NCBI GenBank assembly: GCA_045650185.1
Contig: JAZRQY010000005.1
Coordinates: forward strand, 186,001-250,000
Direction of reading: 5' to 3'
DNA from: Scatosoma sp045650185
Lineage (GTDB): Bacteria; Bacillota; Clostridia; Christensenellales; Borkfalkiaceae
DNA length: 64,000 bases
A program made the translations under genes and the position numbers. The notes below the pieces were generated by a model. That model had not been told where the DNA came from, did not search any database, and saw only the letters and a program-made list of their open reading frames with translations. Below are positions 58,256 through 64,000 of the stretch, in pieces; the stretch's first letter is position 1; every line of letters begins with the position of its first letter.

Positions 58256-59764
58256 ATGGCAAAAATCGTAATCATTGGCGGTGGCGTTGCAGGCTTATCC
58301 GCAGGTATCTATGCAAGAAAAAATGGACACGAGGTCGTTATCCTCGAACGGCAAAAGACGGCAGGCGGAAACCTGACGGGCTGGAAGCGAAAGGGGTATA
58401 CGATTGACAACTGTATCCATTGGCTGACGGGCACGAATCCCAACACAGAGCACTATAAGCTTTGGCAGGAGCTTGGCGCCTTTGACGATACTCTGGTTCA
58501 CTACCCGACCACATTGTATACCTATGAAGAGGGTGGACGACGGCTCTCTCTTTACGAAGATTTGGAGCAGTTAGAACGGGAAATGTTAGCCATTTCCCCT
58601 GCCGACGAAAAGGAAATCCTATCCTTCACAAAAGCGGTGCGCGCCATACAAGCGTATATGGGCATCGGCGGCGAGAAGAAGAACAAAAAAGCCTCTTTGC
58701 CTGAAATGCTTGCACACTTTCCCTGCCTTCTGAAATACTATGGAATGTCCACGCAGGATCTTGCAAAGCGATTTTCCCACCCCTTCTTACAAAAGTTTAT
58801 TTTGTGTATGTTGGGGCGAAAGTTTACCTCGCTGGCGTTTCTCGTGGTAGCGGCGACATTCTGTGGCAAGAACGGTGGCATTCCGCAGGGCGGTAGCATA
58901 GAGATGGCGCACAGAATCGCAAAGCGATTCAAAAGCCTTGGCGGAGAGCTGTTGCTCGGCAAAGAAGTCGTCAAAATCCATACGATAGGCAACCGAGCCG
59001 TCGAGGTGGAATTGTCCGACGGCACAAGGGAAACCGCCGACTATTTCGTGTGCGCGTGCGATGCGAAAATTACCTTTAATCGGTTGCTTTGCAGAAGACC
59101 GCCACGCGCCCTGCAAAGACAATATGCAGACCAGAATATGCCCCTCTTTTCCGCTTATCACGCCGCCTTTGCCTGCGATATTGCCGACCTAAACTTCCAA
59201 GGGGATTTTATGTTCCCTCTGCCTTGGCAATACCAAAAACTTTTAAAAACCCCTTTCCTTATCTTGCGTGAGTTTTCTCACGAGCCAAGCTTTGCGCCAG
59301 AGGGCAAGACGGTGTTGCAGGCGCTGACCTTTTGCAACGAAAAGACGGCAAGAGAATGGATTGCCCTGCGAGAAAACAAGGTGGCGTATCGACAGAAAAA
59401 GCGGGAGCTTGCAGAGGCGCTCTCCACCGCAATCTGCGAAAAATTCCCGAATCTGCGAGGGAAATTACAATGCCTTGACGTGTGGACACCTGCCACCTAT
59501 CACCGCTACACCGGGGGAGAGGCAGGGGCGTTTATGAGCTTTTTATTGCCAAAAAACAAGCTACCTGTCCCGATTCCTGCCACTATTCCGGGGCTGAAAA
59601 ACGTATTCCTTGCCACACAGTGGCAACAAGCGCCCGGGGGCTTACCCACGGCGGCGACCTTGGGAAAGCAAGCCGCTGAACTCATCAAAAAAAAGGAAAG
59701 CGCACGCGCCTTCCTTTCTTCCCTGTTGTCTACGACAAAGCGCAAGCCTCGCCCTATTTCGTAG
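58256..59764 (+). CDS. FAD-dependent oxidoreductase, phytoene-desaturase-like
   Basis: A 502-aa flavoprotein: dinucleotide loop IIGGGVAGLSAGIYARKNGHEVVILE followed by GGNLTGWKRKGY, and a C-terminal FAD contact around FLATQWQQAPGGLPTAATLG. It belongs to the NAD(P)/FAD-dependent amine oxidase/desaturase superfamily; no carotenoid genes accompany it, so its substrate is unknown. The ribosome site is weak. It is divergent from the amidohydrolase with only 68 bp between. Confidence 0.85.
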   Translation: MAKIVIIGGGVAGLSAGIYARKNGHEVVILERQKTAGGNLTGWKRKGYTIDNCIHWLTGTNPNTEHYKLWQELGAFDDTLVHYPTTLYTYEEGGRRLSLYEDLEQLEREMLAISPADEKEILSFTKAVRAIQAYMGIGGEKKNKKASLPEMLAHFPCLLKYYGMSTQDLAKRFSHPFLQKFILCMLGRKFTSLAFLVVAATFCGKNGGIPQGGSIEMAHRIAKRFKSLGGELLLGKEVVKIHTIGNRAVEVELSDGTRETADYFVCACDAKITFNRLLCRRPPRALQRQYADQNMPLFSAYHAAFACDIADLNFQGDFMFPLPWQYQKLLKTPFLILREFSHEPSFAPEGKTVLQALTFCNEKTAREWIALRENKVAYRQKKRELAEALSTAICEKFPNLRGKLQCLDVWTPATYHRYTGGEAGAFMSFLLPKNKLPVPIPATIPGLKNVFLATQWQQAPGGLPTAATLGKQAAELIKKKESARAFLSSLLSTTKRKPRPIS

Positions 59765-59769
59765 TGTTT

Positions 59770-61317
59770 TTAACAAAACATCGAATAAATCTTTTCTGCA
59801 ACACGCAGACCGTCTGCCGCCGCAGAGGTAATCCCCCCTGCATAGCCAGCCCCTTCGCCACAGGGGAATAAACCCTTTACCGTCACCGACTGCAGGTCCT
59901 CGTCCCTTTGGATACGCACGGGGGAGCTCGTTCTCGTTTCCACACCCGTCAATACCGCATCGGGATTTGCAAACCCCTTCAACCGCCTGTCCATATCCAC
60001 CACGGACGCCTTCAAGCTGTCACAGACCACGGACGGCAGTACGCCGTTTAGGTCGGCAAAGCTCGTCCCTGCCGCATACGAGGGCAACACCTCGCCAAAA
60101 CGGTCGCTACATCTGCCGCGCAAGAAATCCCCCAAGGTCTGCACGGGCGCGCTGTAATTTCCGCCACCTGCCAAAAAGGCGGCGCGTTCGATACGGCGTT
60201 GGAACTCGACACCAGCCAAGGGATGTTCGCCCCCAAAATCGCTTTGCTTTACCTGCGCAATCAAGGCGGCGTTTGCGTTGCGCTCGTCACGGGCGTAGTT
60301 GCTCATACCGTTGCTGACAACGCCTCCCTCCTCGCTAGCGGCAGGCATCACCACGCCCCCGGGACACATACAGAAGGTGAACGCAGAGCGTTCGTGCGCG
60401 TGCGATACGAGCTTATAATCGGCGGCAGGCAAACGAGTGTACGCCTTGCCGTACTGCGCCAGACCGATAGCCGATTGCAGATGCTCGATACGCACCCCGA
60501 TAGCAAATTCCTTTTGGGTCATCTCCACTCCACGTGCGAGCAACATTTCGAAGGTATCCCTTGCGCTGTGCCCCACGGCAAGGATGAGCGCAGACGGCTC
60601 TATCCAGCCTTCCTCGCCGCTTTTGAGGTCGGCAATCAGCGCCTTTTGCAAAACGCCGTTCTGCACGCAAATATCCTTCAAAAGTGTGTCAAAGCGTACC
60701 TGCCCCCCACTTTTACGCAAATATTCACGCATATTGCGTACCACCGAGCGCAAATTATCACTGCCGATGTGCGGCTTTTGTAACCACAAAATTTCCTTGG
60801 GCGCACCAAAGCGCACGAAGGTTTCCAACACGTCACGGTTGTATAAACTGTGCGTTTGCGTGTTGAGTTTTCCGTCCGAAAACGTACCTGCGCCACCCTC
60901 GCCAAACTGCACGTTGCCGTTCACGTCCAAGCGTTTTTCCTTGCAGAACACGTCGATTTTTTTCGCGCGTTCTTCCACGCAAGGGCCACGTTCAATGATG
61001 ATTGAGGGAATCCCCCTCTCTAAGAGCCGCAGGGCGCAGAACAGCCCGGCAGGGCCGCTGCCGATAATCAGCACCGGCTTTTGAGGAAGTTTCCCTTCGG
61101 GTAACCTTTCCAAAGGCGGTTTCACCTCGGGCAAGGTGTCCGAAAATTCTATCGTATAAATGTAATGCAAGTTCCCTTTATCTCTTGCATCCAAGGACTT
61201 TTTGCGAATGGCAAAATAGCCGGGGGCTTTCCCCAGCTGTTTTGTGGCAATTTTTATCAATTCGCCCTCGCTTTTATCAATGGACAGTTTAATGCCCGAA
61301 AGGGTTTTTACTTGCAT
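59770..61317 (-). CDS. FAD-dependent dehydrogenase of the COG2509 type
   Basis: A 515-aa protein with an N-terminal small alpha/beta domain (1-75), then VLIIGSGPAGLFCALRLLERG, the characteristic GEGGAGTFSDGKLNT block, FAIGVRIEHLQSAIG, FCMCPGGVVM and a C-terminal GEGAGYAGGITSAAADG. The family is widespread and uncharacterised. Converges with 58256-59764 (6 bp apart, no terminator seen) and lies 9 bp after the next gene. Confidence 0.88.
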   Translation of the reverse strand: MQVKTLSGIKLSIDKSEGELIKIATKQLGKAPGYFAIRKKSLDARDKGNLHYIYTIEFSDTLPEVKPPLERLPEGKLPQKPVLIIGSGPAGLFCALRLLERGIPSIIIERGPCVEERAKKIDVFCKEKRLDVNGNVQFGEGGAGTFSDGKLNTQTHSLYNRDVLETFVRFGAPKEILWLQKPHIGSDNLRSVVRNMREYLRKSGGQVRFDTLLKDICVQNGVLQKALIADLKSGEEGWIEPSALILAVGHSARDTFEMLLARGVEMTQKEFAIGVRIEHLQSAIGLAQYGKAYTRLPAADYKLVSHAHERSAFTFCMCPGGVVMPAASEEGGVVSNGMSNYARDERNANAALIAQVKQSDFGGEHPLAGVEFQRRIERAAFLAGGGNYSAPVQTLGDFLRGRCSDRFGEVLPSYAAGTSFADLNGVLPSVVCDSLKASVVDMDRRLKGFANPDAVLTGVETRTSSPVRIQRDEDLQSVTVKGLFPCGEGAGYAGGITSAAADGLRVAEKIYSMFC

Positions 61318-61326
61318 ATTTCTTTC

Positions 61327-62568
61327 CTACGTTTTTGACTTGTATTTTTCTTCAATCCCCTCTAAGCAGACCATTGCAGAGGTGTACGCCCATTGCAGAT
61401 TGAAGCCGCCGCACTCGCCGTCCACGTCCAAAATCTCGCCGGCAAAGTATAACCCCTCGGCGTTGCGGCTCTGCAAGTGTTCGTCCAGCTCCGCTAAGGG
61501 AATTCCGCCCTTGGTCACCTGCGCGTAGTCGAATCCCAAACTGCCACTAACGGGCAACGCAAAGGATTTTACGCCGTCCACCACCGCAGTCAATCCATCC
61601 TCGCCGTAGCGTTTCATCACCGCCCGACCGACTTGGTTGTTCAAGATACCGCAGAGCAATTCCGACTTAGGCAACTGTGGATAATTTTTCTCTTTTTCCG
61701 TCAAAACGGCAAGTAATTGTTCATACTCCACCGTCGGCAATAAGTCGATGAAAAGGCTGACTTTGCCGCCGTCCAACTTGTCCGCGATAAAGGACGAAAT
61801 GCGGAACACCGCATCCCCCGAAACGCCGTAGTCGGTGAAGATGACGTCCCCCGTCAGCGTCTGGACGGGCTTTCCGTCCACGGTTGCCGTCAACCGCGCA
61901 TCCATCACACGAATCCCTTTCAAGGTCTTCGTGTGTCTAACGTCCGTCTTCAATTGCACCAAAGCAGGATACAGCGCCGTCGTCGTATGCGAAAAAGCGC
62001 CCGCCAAAGCATAGCCGTTGCCGTCCGTGCCAAAATTTTTCGCCGCTTTGCCACCCGCGCAGACGACCACGTTCTGCGCTGAATAAGTACGCACGCCCTC
62101 TTCCGTCTTTGCCGTAACCTCGTACCTGCCCCCTACTTTTTGCAACGATTGCACGTATGCGCCCGTTTGCACTTCCACACCGCGCGATGCGATTTCATAG
62201 CGCAAGAGGTCGGTGATGGCAGATGCTTGACGGCCTGCAGGGTAATATCTGCCACGCTCGTCCGCAAGGAATAAGCCGCCGAGGCGTTCCAAAAAAGCTA
62301 GCAGCGAATCACGGCCATACCGAGAAAGATACCCTTGCACCTGCTTTTCCTGCGTCTTGTCGCCACGCACGGAAAAGTACGCCGCCTCGCCCACGCGCTC
62401 ATTCGTGACGTTCCCTTGACCGTTGCCGGTGGAGGAGAGCTTTTTCCCCACTCGTTCGCCACGCTCTAATAAGAGGACGTTTCCGTATTCAGTTGAGGCG
62501 TTCGCCGCGAAAAAAAGCCCTGCCGCGCCGCCGCCTATAATGATAGTAGAATAGTGTTTCATACCCAT
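61327..62568 (-). CDS. BaiN/RdsA-family flavoprotein (HI0933-like)
   Basis: A 413-aa NAD(P)/FAD-dependent oxidoreductase: IIIGGGAAGLFFAANAS, GKKLSSTGNGQGNVTN, VVCAGGKAAKNFGTDGNGY, FTDYGVSG, and GEILDVDGECGGFNLQWAY at the C-terminus. In the family BaiN acts in bile-acid dehydroxylation, but most members have no known role. ATG 62568 or 62562. Cotranscribed with 59770-61317. Confidence 0.88.
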   Translation of the reverse strand: MGMKHYSTIIIGGGAAGLFFAANASTEYGNVLLLERGERVGKKLSSTGNGQGNVTNERVGEAAYFSVRGDKTQEKQVQGYLSRYGRDSLLAFLERLGGLFLADERGRYYPAGRQASAITDLLRYEIASRGVEVQTGAYVQSLQKVGGRYEVTAKTEEGVRTYSAQNVVVCAGGKAAKNFGTDGNGYALAGAFSHTTTALYPALVQLKTDVRHTKTLKGIRVMDARLTATVDGKPVQTLTGDVIFTDYGVSGDAVFRISSFIADKLDGGKVSLFIDLLPTVEYEQLLAVLTEKEKNYPQLPKSELLCGILNNQVGRAVMKRYGEDGLTAVVDGVKSFALPVSGSLGFDYAQVTKGGIPLAELDEHLQSRNAEGLYFAGEILDVDGECGGFNLQWAYTSAMVCLEGIEEKYKSKT

Positions 62569-62639
62569 ATTGTACCCTATTTTTTTGTAAATGTCAATTT
62601 TTTTGAAAAAATTGCTTTGTTTTTTTGCCGTTTCTCATC

Positions 62640-62668
62640 TTGACATTTTTGAAAAAATATATTACAAT
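62640..62668 (+). promoter_or_regulatory. Promoter of the DUF1508 gene
   Basis: TTGACA (62640-62645), 17-bp spacer, TACAAT (62663-62668). Confidence 0.85.
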
Positions 62669-62700
62669 AGGATAGAAGAATATGAAATAAGGAGTTTGCT

Positions 62701-64000
62701 ATGCTTTTGAAGTTAAAAGAGCTCGTTAAAGGAATTATACAGTACCTCTTGGATAACCCCATCCAGCGCGTGATTGTGGTTGCGCTCGGCGTTGCTGTCA
62801 TCGCTACGATTATCTCGCTCATCGTCGTCGGCGCGGTGAAGAGAAAGAAGAGAAAAGCCCAGCAAGCCGCTTGCGCTTGCGCCAATGAGCAGGCGACTGA
62901 GGAGCTTGCCGCAGAGGAAATCGCCCCTGCCACGCAGGAAGAACCTGCAGAAAAAACCGCAGAAGAACCTGCAACAGCAGAACCCATAGAGGAAAAAAAC
63001 GCGACGGAAGAACCCGTAGAGGCTAAGGAAACTGCGCCTGCACAGCCTAAGACGAAAAAGACAACAGCGCAAAAGGCAAAAACGACCACCGAAAAGTCCA
63101 CAGCCACGAAAAAAGCTGAACCGAAACCGACCGCAAAAACGACCGAAAAGAAGACTGAAACAGCGGTAAAGGCTCCTGAAAAGAAGGCTGAAACGGCGGT
63201 AAAGGCTCCTGAAAAGAAGGAAACGCCTGCAAAAGCAAAGGCAAAACAGCCTACCGCAAAGCCCACCACTCAAAAGGCAGAGGCGAAACAGCCTACTTCC
63301 GCTAAATACACAGGCAAATGGGTGGTATACCAACTTTCCTTGACGGATAGCCAGGGCAAGGTAGTAGAGGAAAACTACTTCTTCGAACTTCGCGCCTCCA
63401 ACGGCGAACGGTTGCTAGTCAGCGAGGAATACACGTCCTACGCAGGCGCTATCAAGGGTATTCAAACGCATAAGGACAACGTCGAAAAAGGCAACTTCCG
63501 CATCACCCTCTCCAAGAAAGGGGAATACATATTCAAACTGCTGACCGCAAAGAACACTCTGCTGTGCACGGGCGCGAACTACAAGAGCCTCGAACGCTGT
63601 GAGCGTGCGATTGCCTCCACCAAGCGTTTTGCCGCTACCGCTGTCGTACAGGACGAAATGGAAGAAATTCGTATGCCCCTCCCTCCCGAAGAAGAAACGG
63701 CGCAGGCAGAGGTCCAAGCGCCTGAAAACGGCTACACCGGCAAATGGATTATCAACACCACGGGCAACGAGGAAGTAGGCATTATGTACTACTTCGAGCT
63801 GTTTGCCTCCAACGGTGAAAAGCTGCTCACCAGCGAGGAATACACCACTTACGAAGGCGCGGTGAACGCCGTTGCTACCCACAAGGCGAATATCGCCAAG
63901 GGCAATTTCCGTATCTCGGTGACGAAGAAAGGGGATTACCTGTTCAAGCTACTCGGCGGCAACGGACAGTTGCTGTGCATGGGTGAGCACTACAAGACGC
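62701..64000 (+). CDS. Membrane-anchored DUF1508 repeat protein, 3' end outside window
   Basis: At least 433 residues. One membrane helix (about 22-46), a Cys pair, a long Lys/Ala/Glu/Thr/Pro-rich linker (about 60-200, with imperfect EKKAETAVKAP repeats), then DUF1508 (YegP-like) units: about 203-300 (TGKWVVYQL, YFFELRASNGERLL, YTSYAGAIKGI) and about 346 onward (TGKWIINTT, YFELFASNGEKLL). The frame is open at the right edge. Role unknown. Confidence 0.85.
   Translation, partial: MLLKLKELVKGIIQYLLDNPIQRVIVVALGVAVIATIISLIVVGAVKRKKRKAQQAACACANEQATEELAAEEIAPATQEEPAEKTAEEPATAEPIEEKNATEEPVEAKETAPAQPKTKKTTAQKAKTTTEKSTATKKAEPKPTAKTTEKKTETAVKAPEKKAETAVKAPEKKETPAKAKAKQPTAKPTTQKAEAKQPTSAKYTGKWVVYQLSLTDSQGKVVEENYFFELRASNGERLLVSEEYTSYAGAIKGIQTHKDNVEKGNFRITLSKKGEYIFKLLTAKNTLLCTGANYKSLERCERAIASTKRFAATAVVQDEMEEIRMPLPPEEETAQAEVQAPENGYTGKWIINTTGNEEVGIMYYFELFASNGEKLLTSEEYTTYEGAVNAVATHKANIAKGNFRISVTKKGDYLFKLLGGNGQLLCMGEHYKT

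Noticed and set aside
62577..63333. Minus-strand Ser/Phe/Val-rich frames opposite the DUF1508 gene
   Set aside because: Mirror of the Lys/Ala/Glu-rich linker codons of the plus-strand gene, without ribosome site.

Overview
The window looks like a chromosome segment of a low-to-mid GC, anaerobic, gut-type member of the Clostridia (Bacillota). The grounds are family content (rqcP, fused ispDF, radA, meso-DAP dehydrogenase, DUF1540, DUF1858 and BFD-like Cys proteins, paired YitT proteins, PfoR-type PTS IIC), Shine-Dalgarno starts nearly everywhere, and classic sigma-A promoters with 17-bp spacers. The exact lineage cannot be fixed from the sequence; an uncultured Christensenellales-like group is a guess.

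Host part 1 (1-27.06 kb). rpoB runs off the left edge on the minus strand and is divergent from rqcP-ispDF-radA. Then come a YwaF/TMEM164-like membrane protein, ddh-yitT-bfd, purA, a Nudix hydrolase, a PTS IIC-like protein, DUF1540, rplI, a second yitT and hup. An operon radC-histidine kinase-response regulator-HAD phosphatase follows, then a PepV-like dipeptidase and a surface cluster (1022-aa secreted protein, 44-aa peptide, Ser/Asp-rich lipoprotein). The intergenic space is full of palindromic repeats. Four are modular elements of about 200 bp (R1-R4) built as four forward units, a core, and four inverted units. Two others (E1, E2) are copies of a structured repeat whose ends differ in sequence but stay self-complementary.

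Mobile element (27.06-46.15 kb). A 19.1-kb island is flanked by a 26-bp direct repeat, one copy of which is the 3' end of tRNA-Glu(CTC). It carries a tyrosine integrase, an XRE repressor with a divergent promoter switch, and a zinc-ribbon PD-(D/E)XK-type nuclease. Its long leftward operon holds a Rep_1/HUH rolling-circle initiator, a probable double-strand origin with CTTGATA, several signal-peptide proteins, a pIII-like protein (signal, Gly-rich linker, C-terminal anchor) and a membrane P-loop ATPase resembling Zot. This layout suggests an integrated filamentous-phage-like (inovirus-type) or rolling-circle plasmid/phage element. No pVIII-like major coat gene was recognised, so the phage reading is an inference. 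Near the left end sit a candidate type I toxin-antitoxin pair and a hairpin-rich noncoding stretch; the middle holds a strongly promoted, terminated small RNA.

Host part 2 (46.2-64 kb). tRNA-Glu and a DUF1858 protein precede the purine operon purE-purC-purF-purM-purN-purD-purL, which is followed by a PHP phosphatase. The operon has a leader with a 38-codon ORF and an intrinsic terminator. PurF lacks the N-terminal Cys nucleophile and other glutaminase residues. After this come an M20 amidohydrolase, three FAD-dependent oxidoreductases, and a membrane-anchored DUF1508 protein cut by the right edge.
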